A stretch of DNA of 64,000 nucleotides, from positions 248,001 through 312,000 of the forward strand of contig KQ964268.1 of assembly GCA_001566295.1 (NCBI GenBank), given 5' to 3'. Origin of the DNA: Microdochium bolleyi (taxonomy: Eukaryota > Ascomycota > Sordariomycetes > Xylariales > Microdochiaceae). The notes beneath the pieces are model-generated. The model made no database searches. It was not told where the DNA came from and was given only the letters and a program-made list of their open reading frames with translations. Within the stretch, counting starts at the first letter, position 1. Every line of letters starts with the position of its first letter. Positions 54,956 to 64,000 of the stretch are shown in pieces. The position numbers were made by a program, and so were the translations under genes.

Positions 54956-57058
54956 TTATAGCATCCGCTTTCTCCTCTGCCGCACGACAGCCTCCTCGCT
55001 GGTCCTCGTCTCGTCCTCGTAGTTGCGCTTGACGCCCGTGACCGCGAGCTTGACGGTGAACTCGCCCTGCGGAACGCCGCTGCTGGGCGCAAAGGTCAGT
55101 GTCTGGCCCTGCTTGACCGCGAACGCGGGGCCGCTGGCGGAGCCGTTGACGAGCCACTGCGCGCTCAGGACGACGCCCGGGTCCCAGCGCCCAACGGTGC
55201 CGGTGACGATGCCGCTGCCGCACTTGGCCGAGGTGTTCTTGACCGCCACCGTGGGGTCCGCCTGCCGCGCGAGCGCGGCGCCGCGGCCGCCGTTGGCGAT
55301 AATCTCCTCGAAGACATTACCGCGGGTGGTGGGCGCGATGGCGGCCGGGGCGAGCGGGGTCGGGCCGTCGGGCGCGTGGTCGGCGATCCACTTCTCCACG
55401 ACGGCGAGGTAGTCCCAGACGTTGAGCCGCTGGAACAGGCCGCCGTGGGTGCGCTGGGGCTGGATGGTGATGTTGGCCCAGCCGGCGCCGCCGAGGGCGT
55501 CGGTGCGCTTCTGGAACTCGATGACGCCCTTGTCGAGGTAGTAGTTGTCCCACGTGCCGACGGAGATGTGGATGCGGTCCTTGAGGGTCTCGCCGAGGTT
55601 CTTGTTGGGAGTTGCCCAGTTGGATGTGATGTAGTCGCTCAGGTCGAACTTGCGCCAGTACTCGACCGCGCCCGGGTAGATCTCGCCGGTGACCTTGTCC
55701 CAGGGCTCGAGCGGATAGCCGTTGAGCCCCTGGACGCCGAAGACGGCGTTCCACACGTCCCACTGAAGTGAGGAGCGCGAGGCCGTGCCGAAGACGAGCT
55801 CCCAGTGGTTCTCCTGCTCAACGGTGGCGCGGACGATCTCGGCGCCCGTGGTGGTGTTGAAGGAGCGCACGGAGCCGATGACGCTGCCGTCGGCGTTGCG
55901 GTACGCGTTCGCGTTGGAGTACAGCTGGATGTCCTGGTGGCGATGGAAGTCGAGCGAGTCCGGGTAGTACGAGAAGCAGGCGCCGAACAGGTCCGGGCGG
56001 AAGATGACGCTCGCGGCCGACACCCAACCGCCTGTGGAGCCGCCCTCCTGGATGCGCGCGTGGGGCTTCGCGACGGTGTTGAAGAGCGAGTCGAGGTGCG
56101 GGATGAGCTCCTCGTTAATGGCGTCACCGTAGGGTCCCATGTTGGCGGTGTTGACAGCGTATGAGTCGTCGTAGAACGGGCTCTCGTGGCGGAAGGTCAC
56201 GATGATGAGCTTTGGCGTCGGGCGGCTGGCGGTGCTGTTGGTGCCCGGGATCACGCCAGCGTCCCAGGCAGAGGTGAATGCCGCGGCGCTCGGGTAGCCT
56301 ACGAAGGCATCACCGCCGGCCCAGTGATCCTGCGCATAGATGACGGGGTACCGGGTAGACTTGTCGTCGGGGTTGTATCCGGCGGGGAGCAGCACATTGG
56401 CGCCAACGTACATGTCGCGGCCCCAGAAGGCGCTGAGCTTCTCGCTGCGGATCTTGACGTACTTGAGGTTCTTCGTGTCGGCGTAATTGCCCTGGGAGCA
56501 GCCGCCGCTCTCGGAACCCTCAAAGGCCGGAACGGGCTCGACCGAGTCGAAGGCGAGGGCGATGGTCTGATCGCCACCGTGAACCTCGACCTCAACGGTT
56601 GTGGTCTTGAGGGAGCCGACACCGTTGATGTTGGGAGCGCCGTCGCCGCAGGGGAACTTGAGGTGGACCTCTGAGCCATCGGCGCGGGTAGCGGTGTCAT
56701 AGGGGTTGAGGAAGGCCTGGACGTTGTAGGTGCCGGGCTGGACCTCGTCCAGAGAGACGAGAGGCCAGCCGTAGACGCCAGTGGCGGTGCCGTTGCCGCT
56801 GCCGGCCGCGAGGGTCACGGTGTCGCTGGGGCCGAACTTGGCGACGTTCTTGCCGTACAGCTGGTTTGGCGGCGTGGAGGTGACGTCAATCTCGTCCAGA
56901 GGGTCGACGCCCTGGGGCGCGAAGATGAGGACAACGCGGCCGTCGACGGGGCCCGAGATGACATTGTTGGCAGAGCCGATGGTGACGCTCAAGTCGGCGG
57001 CGGCAGTGCCGGCGAGCACGAGGGCGGCCGAGGCCAGGCGGGCGCTGAGGATACCCAT
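54956..57058 (-). CDS. large secreted esterase-like alpha/beta hydrolase
   Basis: This encodes 700 residues in one exon. The start MGILSARLASAALV gives a clean signal peptide (cleavage about residue 21). The open frame 40 codons upstream is hydrophobic low complexity. The N-terminal 180 residues form a beta-rich domain. The hydrolase core follows, with VNVLLP-like and YPVIYAQDHW segments and a nucleophile elbow EGGSTGGWVSA. This is the putative-esterase (esterase D-like) arrangement of the alpha/beta fold. A beta-rich C-terminal part ends in a very basic tail. Many N-glycosylation sequons fit secretion. The substrate is unknown; acyl or feruloyl ester removal from cell-wall polymers is one possibility for such folds. 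Confidence 0.75.
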   Translation of the reverse strand: MGILSARLASAALVLAGTAAADLSVTIGSANNVISGPVDGRVVLIFAPQGVDPLDEIDVTSTPPNQLYGKNVAKFGPSDTVTLAAGSGNGTATGVYGWPLVSLDEVQPGTYNVQAFLNPYDTATRADGSEVHLKFPCGDGAPNINGVGSLKTTTVEVEVHGGDQTIALAFDSVEPVPAFEGSESGGCSQGNYADTKNLKYVKIRSEKLSAFWGRDMYVGANVLLPAGYNPDDKSTRYPVIYAQDHWAGGDAFVGYPSAAAFTSAWDAGVIPGTNSTASRPTPKLIIVTFRHESPFYDDSYAVNTANMGPYGDAINEELIPHLDSLFNTVAKPHARIQEGGSTGGWVSAASVIFRPDLFGACFSYYPDSLDFHRHQDIQLYSNANAYRNADGSVIGSVRSFNTTTGAEIVRATVEQENHWELVFGTASRSSLQWDVWNAVFGVQGLNGYPLEPWDKVTGEIYPGAVEYWRKFDLSDYITSNWATPNKNLGETLKDRIHISVGTWDNYYLDKGVIEFQKRTDALGGAGWANITIQPQRTHGGLFQRLNVWDYLAVVEKWIADHAPDGPTPLAPAAIAPTTRGNVFEEIIANGGRGAALARQADPTVAVKNTSAKCGSGIVTGTVGRWDPGVVLSAQWLVNGSASGPAFAVKQGQTLTFAPSSGVPQGEFTVKLAVTGVKRNYEDETRTSEEAVVRQRRKRML

Positions 57059-57823
57059 GCCTGCGGTGGTCTTTGCGGCTGGTGAACGAGATGAAGGAAT
57101 GACAAGTCCCTGGCGAACGAGTGAGCCAAGAGAGATGGAGGGCGGAGGGGGCAAGAAGAAAAGAGCGCAGGCTCCCAAGGCCTAACGCAGCCGGCGACCA
57201 TGACGTTCTTATCTGGGAGATGGTGCTGGCGATCGCAGCGCCAGACTCGCGATGCAGGACATGAGGCTGAGGGGTGGAAATTGCGCCTTCCCCAGAAGGA
57301 ACCCGAGAAGCCTTACGGGCCAACGCTAGCCGGGGGCCGCCCCTGGAACATCGGCCAACGGCCAGCATCGTATCCAATTACTACGCTGCTGGGGCTCGTT
57401 CCGCTGACGCCACGATCAATTGATTTCCTACGGCCTTCCTCTTCTGGCGTCGGGGCCTGTCGGGCGCTGCCGCGGGGCTGATAAGAGCTGCTAGGTGAGT
57501 TCCTGGACCTGGTACGAACAAAGAAGGGCAACACGCTGCAGCACAGTCGTGTCATCGTCGCACGATAATAGAGTCAATTGATCTTTTACAATGAGCGTGA
57601 GTGTGAGCGCATGTTGACCAACAGCCTGCAGCGGAACTGACTAAGGAGAGCGGGTTCGAGAGATCATCCAAACTAGGGACCCGACTGTACAGAGTAAGCT
57701 CGATAATTGGCACCGTGAGAAAAATGAGAAAAAGCCAGAACGGAATAGACAAGCCGGAGACGTATCAAGGCCAGAAGGAAGACAGAGCAGCGCTGAACCG
57801 GATGCAGCATACTTGGCTCTGGA
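57059..57823. other. intergenic region
   Basis: This is the promoter side of the secreted esterase and the 3' flank of the ankyrin/zinc-finger gene. I see nothing further. Confidence 0.5.
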
Positions 57824-59975
57824 TCACGGCGACAGGCCATGGTGTTTCTTGCGCACATGTCGAATGAGGGTGTCGTGGCGGGCGTAGTTCTTGCCGCAGC
57901 CTGGCTCCTCACAGTCGTAGCGTGTGCGATCGTGCACCTCGCGGATGTGTTTGCCCAAGTTCGACGAGCCCGCTAGTAATTTGCCACAGTGATGGCATTC
58001 CTTTCCTTGAAGAGGGCTGCCGCGAGGCACTGGTCCAGCCGATCCTGGTGTCGGACCTGGGTGCCGTCGACGTTGTCCGCGATTTCTCAAGGGGGTTGCT
58101 GGTGTCTGGACTTGGGAGCCCGAGATCGGTAGTGCAGGGGCGCCCTGCGGCGTTGACACCGCGGAGACAGCCTGAATGGTGTGCACATGCGTGCTTTGCG
58201 GCAAGCCACGATCCGCAACCAGGTCATGTAGCGAGCCTGTTCGGGGGTGTGGTGTCACTGGTGGGGTCGCACTGGCAGGCTGCCAGGCCGTGTGGTGTAG
58301 ATCTGCATGAGCTCCCGTGCTTGCTGGGGCGGCTGTTGTGAGATCAGAACAGGTACAGGACTCATCGGGCGGTTCCAAGTATTCCTTCATCAGTGAGATG
58401 GTTCTGGAGGTCACCATGGCCAGCCAGTCTGTGTGCGATATGCCGGCCCAGGAGACGCGGGTCCAGAGAAAGATCCCGCTGCTTGTTGATACCCCATAGG
58501 GAGTCAGCGACCCATGCATAATCTCCCGAAGACCTAGCGCAGAGAAAGAGGTTAGTCCTGCGAATGACCAAGGGTTGAGGAGTCTACGTACTCAGTAAGA
58601 ACACCAAGATAATCGCGAATGCGACACCTGCCAGCACCAGAATCACCGCTAGATTAGGCCTGTCCACTGCAGAACTGGATCCCAACGATACTGGCAAGCT
58701 CTGCACACCGCCGTGGTGAGTCGGCATCAGCCTCGACTGACAGTGACGGAACTCTTCTGGGTGCGTCCCTGCGGCGATGTTGGCGGCATCGTCTCCCCAG
58801 TCACTTGGAGCAATGTGCGAAGACGCGTGTTCGGGAGCGCAAGGAATGCCGTCCTCGTAGGAACCATGACTTGGGGTAATGCATTGCGCATGGGCAATAA
58901 AGAAGGCTGCGGTGTCGCCGGGAGCATGGTCGCCAAAGTCGCTGTCATTGTGGCGTTTGAGCAGTTGATTAGCTAGGGCGCGGAATTGGAGAAGGGCGGT
59001 CTCCAGAGTGACATTCGGGTCGGCTGTCTGTGAGGTAACGTCGACGCCAAACAGCATCATGACTGCATTCTGGAATGACTGCAGCTGTACCGACCCAGGC
59101 GGAAAAAGGACTTGCCAGCGTGACAAGTCCCTGGCGAACTCGTCGTCAAACCGGGCGCGCTCTTCTCTCGAGCTTTGCCAAGGTGCAGACCGTGCTAGCG
59201 CCAGGAACAGCAGCACTCCGTCGAGGGTCTCCGGATCCCGGCCGCGCATGAGGCGACGGAGAACTACCAAGCATTTCTGCCAAGCGTCCCCCACTTTGCG
59301 GACGAAACCCGAGCTCCAGGCGTGTCTTTCCTCGACTGGTCCAGGGTGCAATGCGCGCATGCGCTCTGCGACCGTGTCAAAGCGGTTGACAGACTCTCTA
59401 CCAAGGGTTGCAGCTCTCTTGAGAAGCTCTGGCCAGATTGCGCGGCGGCTCGCGGCCACGACAGCCTGCACATGTTCGAACTCGTGGCCAAATGCGACCT
59501 CAAGGGCTTGTATGGAATGCTGAAAGTTGGCGTGCCTGCTTGTTGGTGACTGATGATGGTCCGTGAGGCAGTTTCGCAGGACTGAGGTGGCACTGCGGTG
59601 GGGGTTTGTGTACGGACGCAGTGCAGCGAACGCAGAGTGCTCGTCTGCGCTATGGCCCAGGAGCAGACGAATCATCCTCGCATCTCCGTTCCATGCGGCA
59701 AGTGCCAAGGGCGTCAATCCGTCTCGGACGAACGAAGCATCGACTTTTTGACCGAGGATGGCCTTTGCAGATCGGCAGTCGCCCGAGCGGACTGCTCTCC
59801 AGAGGCCATCCTCGGTCGCCGGGCACGGGCTGCCTGCTGTGAGGTCGTCGAGTTCAAAAGCTGGCAAGTGAAGCGAGCTTCTGAGGTGGGGTGTTGAGGG
59901 CTGGCTGGAGGGCATGAAGCCGCTGGTGATGATAAATAAAGGACTGGAATATGATGCATGTTGGTGCCCACTCAT
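57824..59975 (-). CDS. ankyrin / single-TM / C2H2 zinc-finger protein (2 exons)
   Basis: Exons 59975..58592 and 58533..57824 on the minus strand give 697 residues. The intron is 58 bp with an ACTAAC branch point. A short ankyrin pair lies at about 58-115 (DGLTPLALAAWNGDARMIRLLL). One membrane helix is at about 440-461 (LAVILVLAGVAFAIILVFLL). Directly after the splice comes a conserved-looking block (LTPYGVSTSSGIFLW, AMVTSRTISLMKE). The C terminus has a C2H2 pair (CHHCGKLLAGSSNLGKHIREVH; CEEPGCGKNYARHDTLIRHVRKKH). A zinc finger tethered behind a membrane helix suggests a membrane-anchored regulator that could be released, which is inference. The ATG at codon 21 is an alternative start. Confidence 0.7.
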
Positions 59976-60742
59976 GTTGGTGTAGCCGAGACGGCGGAAG
60001 AAGCGGGAGTGTCCCGAGGGCTCTTGGTCCGTTCCGGGCGGCTTTGCCAGTGGAAGGGCGGGTGGCGGGCTGGTCGTTTAAGAAGGCGGGGCGCCCCTCG
60101 ACCTGTGGCCTGCACGCCATTCTATGCCGGGGCCTTTCTTTGTCGAGCCTGGCAATTGTGATGTCGAAATTGGCGCCGGACGATGTTGGTGGTTCGCGAC
60201 CTGGGTTGTTGTGACTGACTGCGCTGCTGCAGACCCGGGCGTCGAGTGCACTGCCCCATGGGGCCATGGACGCATGCGCTGCGCTGCTCTCCAAGCTGGA
60301 GGCTGGAGATGGCAGACGGGAAACGAAGACTGGGAATGGGCGCTCGCTCCCGGCGCCAACGCACACTGACATCGACTGGCAATGAGTGGCCGCAGGGTGA
60401 CTGGCGGCCGAGGGCATGTGGGAATGGTGGTGGCTGTGCTGGGTACTGGGCCCGTGCCGGCATCTTCACCGGACGGGCGGTCGAGGGCCAATGGACGGCA
60501 TCAAGGGTCCCAGAGACCAATGAGGCGAGGGGGAGAACAATCAAGTTGCACTGGTCTGTCTGGCATTGATTGATATCATGGTCGGATGACGACGCTCTGG
60601 GGTTGCGGTGAGCTGAGCTTGTTGTTTGCTGGTCTCGTGTACCCGGGGTCGGGAAGATGCAACTTTGACATTCTGGCTAGCGTGCTTGCCTCAGGTTGCC
60701 TTCTCCAGACTGCCTGGTTGCCTGGCTGCCTGGGGGTCCGGA
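59976..60742. other. intergenic region
   Basis: This is the spacer between two minus-strand genes. It is GC-rich with several overlapping shadow frames. No gene is supported. Confidence 0.45.
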
Positions 60743-61717
60743 TCAAACACTCCCACTCCCGAGCTCGGGACAGCTCCGATAATTGAGGACCAAATCACTA
60801 CTCAAGTCTCCAGTCCAGTCCAGTCCAGTCAAGGCTGGCATCTCTCGCCTCATTGCCTTGGTTGCATGAACCACCGCCAGGTTCGGATGCTCCAGGAACA
60901 GTCCCCAGAACCCCCGGTCCGCACGCACAACCTCGGCGCTCTCATACGGCACCTGCCTCACGTCTCTCAGCCCAGCCCCCTCGAACACCGCCGTGTTCCC
61001 CGAGTAGATCGCCTCCAGGCACGCGCCCTCAAACTCGAGCGGCGGCGACGAGTGCAGCACGCACCGGTACCGCACGCCACCCGGGATCCGCCGCACGTCG
61101 TGGCACGAGCCCCCGTACTTGCCCTCCGCCAGCGCGGGGCTCCACGGGTCCGCGTCGCGCACGCACACGAACCGGCCCCCGGGCCGCAGGTACGTCGTGA
61201 TGTTGGCCAAGATGCTCCCGACCATGGCCAGCGTGTCGGCGAAGCTGAAGATCCAGTTGCCCATGACCACATCGTAGCCCCCTGCGCCGAGCAGCGGGAG
61301 GTGCGAGAGCGATTGGGCGACGTCGGCCTGCAGGTACCGGATTCGTCCCCTCTTCCTGCCCGAGTCCAGGAGAGTGCCGCCCGGGCTGGCGTCTTCCAGT
61401 CTGCGCTCGGCATCTCGCCCAACCTCCAGCATCCCCTCTGAGATGTCAACAACGTCGACCAGTTGCGCGCCTAACCCAATCGCTCGGCGGGCATGTACAC
61501 CGGACCCGCCGCCGAGGTCGAGCACTTTCAGTCCCGTGCAGTCTCCCAGCGCTACTGCGACGAGCTGAGCCTCGAGGATGCCCGACGGCAACGTTGTGTA
61601 GTCGCCGTATTTGGTGGCCGAGGCGTCGTAGTCGTGCTGCGCCTGGTCCGCCGAGGACATGGCCGTCTTGCTCGGCGCCAATTCGCCGGCGGGATGAGCC
61701 ACGGCGGTCGAGGACAT
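60743..61717 (-). CDS. class I SAM-dependent methyltransferase
   Basis: This encodes 324 residues. Motif I is VLDLGGGSGVHARRA (about 65-79), followed by an acidic strand-2 end (VDVVDISEGML) and an LQADVAQSL segment. The motif IV region is YDVVMGNWIFSFAD, and RPGGRFVCVRDAD follows. This is the class I Rossmann methyltransferase order, close to UbiE/small-molecule methyltransferases. The acceptor substrate cannot be told from the sequence. The start is the ATG that begins MSSTAVAHP; the upstream open frame is low complexity. A TATA element lies about 245 bases upstream. The CmcJ/AsaB-like gene lies just upstream on the same strand. Confidence 0.85.
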   Translation of the reverse strand: MSSTAVAHPAGELAPSKTAMSSADQAQHDYDASATKYGDYTTLPSGILEAQLVAVALGDCTGLKVLDLGGGSGVHARRAIGLGAQLVDVVDISEGMLEVGRDAERRLEDASPGGTLLDSGRKRGRIRYLQADVAQSLSHLPLLGAGGYDVVMGNWIFSFADTLAMVGSILANITTYLRPGGRFVCVRDADPWSPALAEGKYGGSCHDVRRIPGGVRYRCVLHSSPPLEFEGACLEAIYSGNTAVFEGAGLRDVRQVPYESAEVVRADRGFWGLFLEHPNLAVVHATKAMRREMPALTGLDWTGDLSSDLVLNYRSCPELGSGSV

Positions 61718-62205
61718 ATCCTGGTTTGTCGACTGGCTGTCGCTGAGTGTCAGAGCTTGATGTGATGTGGTAAGTATGGCTGTGTGATAGTGATTTTGCT
61801 CGCAGTGCTGTCTGTGGGCAGTCGAGATCGTCGTCGAACGGTGACTCTGTATGGTATCAAGCTCGTCGTAGCCGCAAGTCCCTGTAGCAACATGAGTGGG
61901 AGAGTGGAGAGGAAGAGGAAGAGGAAGAGGCAGAAGTATACGGGGTGGGAAACGCATTGTTTTATAAGCCGTGCGACATCAATTTACGTGGCCACAGCAG
62001 TACGGGCGAGGCTTCATCGGGCAGCGTCCAGCGTTTCTTTTCACCCCTTCTGCATGTCCTCGGTTCTCTGTGACTTCTGGAGCACCAGTTCGCATGTCAA
62101 ACTCGGGTCAAACCAGCACACAGCACACAGCACGCAAGCCAGGCCCTAAGTCAACGAAAACCAAAAACCCAGACCAAGCCACACACATTTGTTTCAACAC
62201 TAACG
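61718..62205. other. intergenic region
   Basis: This is the promoter region of the methyltransferase gene and the 3' flank of the CmcJ/AsaB-like gene. It contains a purine-rich (GGAAGA)n stretch. I see no gene. Confidence 0.5.
61960..61966 (-). promoter_or_regulatory. TATA box upstream of the methyltransferase gene
   Basis: On the minus strand this reads TATAAAA, about 243-249 bases before the chosen ATG. It lies inside the longer open frame and so argues for the shorter start. A (GAGGAA)n-type purine tract follows at about 61906-61930. Confidence 0.45.
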
Positions 62206-63224
62206 CTAGTCCTTGTAAAACACAAACGCCCTCACCTCGATGCTCTGCCGCGGCTCCCCGGAGCTCTTGTCCCCAAGATCGAACGAGCAGTGCGGCACCG
62301 CCACCGCCTGGCCCCTCCTCGAGTCATACCCGGCAAAGATGGCCACCTCGTCGACTTCCTGGTCGGGGATGTAGTACCACTTGTGCCGCGGGCTGTGGAG
62401 CACCTGGTACACCTCGTTGGCGACCGTGGGGAACACCTCGTCGACCACGAGCAGGTCCGTCGCCGGGTCCATGGTCCGCGCGTCGCAGTAGGCCATCGGG
62501 TAGTCCCGCAGGGGGCCGTTGAGGGGCTTCCACGCGCTGAAAAGTGTGGGAGGGAAGGGTTAGCGATTCTGGATGTTGTGCGGAAGTGAGTTAAAGTTTG
62601 GGGTGGATGATGGCTTGCTTACTTGACAATCTGGTAGTGCCTAGCGCCGTACTCGGCGGCCTTCTCCTTGAAGTACTTCTTTACTCTGCCCTGAATCTCG
62701 TCCGTCGTGTAGTCTGCTCGGAAGATCGAGGACCTTTGGTCAGCTGGCTGGATCTAGAGCACAGCAGGTGGAGGACACTTACCAATGTGCGCCGACAGCG
62801 CCGGCTGCGGCGAGTTGTCCTTGGCCTTGGGCTGGTACGGGAACGCCGCCTCCCTCCTGCGCACCATGTAGTCGAAGATGCACACCTCCTCGGCGCCCAG
62901 CGCCGTCCGCAGCGCCTCGTGCACGACGGGCAGGTACTCCTTCTCGATCCTCTCCTCGTCCTCAAAGTCGTCCTTGTGCATGCGGTAACCTCCCGTGCTG
63001 CCGCCGGCGCTACCGAGCTTGGCGATCTTGACGCCGCTCTCGTCCCAGTTTGTCGCCGCGGTGCGCAGGTTGTGGATCTCGATGCCCGGGAAGAAATCGA
63101 TGCTGAAGTTGGACTTGGGCAGGCCCGCCGGGGGCGTGTAGTTGAGGATGTAGGCCTTCTCGCGCTGCAGGGCCTCGCTGTCGTCCCGCGCGTAGCGGAG
63201 CGTCGCGACGACGGTGTCACCCAT
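62206..63224 (-). CDS. CmcJ/AsaB-like oxidoreductase (3 exons)
   Basis: Exons on the minus strand are 63224..62783, 62713..62623 and 62536..62206, giving 287 residues. The introns are 69 and 86 bp, GTAAGT/GTAAGC to CAG. The chain starts MGDTVVATLRY. It shows the family's blocks in order: an early VRRREAAFPYQP region, then AWKPLNGPLRDYPMAYCDAR, HKWYYIPDQEVDEVAIFAGYDS and a late VPHCSFD. This is the fungal family of AsaB-type hydroxylase/desaturases, related to CmcJ, which often lies in small-molecule clusters. The H-x-W-YY-P and DE residues are the usual conserved core. The exact reaction is unknown. The adjacent methyltransferase on the same strand could act in the same route, but no synthase lies in the window. 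Confidence 0.85.
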
Positions 63225-64000
63225 TGTGTATGTGAATGTGTATGTGAGTAGGGGAGATCGATGAAAAAAGGGAACAATCTGTGACCTTTCGGAAGAAACA
63301 AGTTCAGGATCTTGTTCGCGCAATCTTGAGGGCCATGGAACTACGCGAAATGATGTGCAGCGGGTGTTGTTGCCCAGATCCGGTGTAAGTGAGGTCGGTG
63401 CTTGTCATCCTGCGGTCCCAATTTGTACTCGCTGCATAGCTGCCCAGCCTAGTAGTTTGTTCTCCGACTCCCTCATGACCCCATTACTACGCGCTCTTCT
63501 TTCGCTTTTTGGCAGTGATTGTCTCGTGAAAAGACCAGAGCTCCCTGTTGCGAGGTTTGAGCACGTTTGCGAGCGTTTCTGCAGCTTCATCCCGCGCGCG
63601 GGGTCCGGCCGGGGCAGGGTTACACGGCAGGGTGCGCGCATATTCCTGTAACGATTTCTGCAACGAGCGGCAGTTATCTACATTTTCAGCTTCTGCTGCA
63701 GCCAAAGACCCTGGGCACAGATTGCCGTCTCAGGCAGCCCGAGGACCCTGTGATGGGGTCTTATGACTGAGTTGCGCAACGTCAAGCCCCCTGCCCCTCG
63801 ACCGACCCAGGGTCTTGGCTCCGTTACGGCCCGTCCCATCTGGGGAAAGGCCGTGATTCTGCAGCGGCTTGGCGAGGACTAAGTTCAGCGTGGGGGTTGC
63901 GATGGTGACACGCAGTCGATATTTCGTTATCAGATGGAGCAGGACTTGGGACAGGCTTTCAACCAAAGCTTGCCCTCCCATTGGGACACTGCGTCTGTAT
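63225..64000. other. right-hand flank
   Basis: No complete gene is supported. A minus-strand frame at 63487-63705 (ending in a basic KKRKKSA) has some protein-like character but no ATG. It could be a last exon of a gene reaching in from elsewhere or chance. Confidence 0.4.

Noticed and set aside
60626..61441. 271-codon plus-strand frame opposite the methyltransferase
   Set aside because: Arg/Pro/His-biased shadow. The minus strand carries the methyltransferase motifs.
63487..63705. 72-codon minus-strand frame with a basic end
   Set aside because: Lacks an ATG and upstream exon. Too short to defend as a gene without transcript data.
1..64000. tRNA genes, CRISPR arrays and intact transposons
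   Set aside because: No TTCGA-type T-arm with matching stems was found by eye, no spaced direct repeats, and no transposase, reverse transcriptase or integrase motifs in any frame.

Overview
The window is nuclear DNA of a filamentous ascomycete, most likely a Sordariomycete. Genes are dense and lie on both strands. Introns are short (about 45-150 bp), with GTAAGT/GTATGT-type donors and CTAAC/CTGAC branch points a few bases before YAG acceptors. The families present (fungal F-box and MYND proteins, NACHT-ankyrin NLR, FSH1 hydrolase, CmcJ/AsaB-like enzyme, tyrosinase) are typical of these fungi. I found no tRNA, rRNA, CRISPR array or intact transposon. All exon joins given here were worked out by eye from splice signals and reading frame.

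Layout. 0-6 kb: two F-box genes, a MYND-finger gene and a Cys-rich unknown, all on the minus strand. 7-13 kb: a secreted type-B carboxylesterase, a secreted Thr-rich protein with an Apple/PAN-like end, and a DEDDy 3'-5' exonuclease. 13.8-20.3 kb: one five-exon gene for a 2046-residue protein with a disordered, repeat-bearing N half and a P-loop NTPase-like C half. 21-30 kb: small unknown proteins, an FSH1-type serine hydrolase, an NTF2-like protein and a 12-bp coding minisatellite carrying an in-frame TAG. 29-36 kb: a decaying region with one intact gene for a hexapeptide-repeat protein, two broken relatives, and two membrane-protein genes, one with an in-frame TGA.

37-48 kb is the most interesting part. 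A 1913-residue NLR (C2H2 fingers, PNP_UDP-like domain, NACHT, 12 ankyrin repeats) is divergently paired across a 633-bp intergenic region with a 930-residue intracellular subtilisin-like protease carrying a full D/H/S triad. The next gene downstream of the protease, on the same strand, encodes a 276-residue protein that looks like a fungal gasdermin. Gasdermin-protease pairs are known as fungal regulated-cell-death modules. The NLR partner suggests a sensor-protease-executioner unit, which is inference.

48-63 kb: a small secreted tyrosinase, an HSL-type alpha/beta hydrolase, a large secreted esterase, an ankyrin/single-TM/zinc-finger protein, a SAM methyltransferase and a CmcJ/AsaB-like oxidoreductase. 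All are on the minus strand. The last two could belong to a small-molecule pathway, but no backbone synthase is visible.
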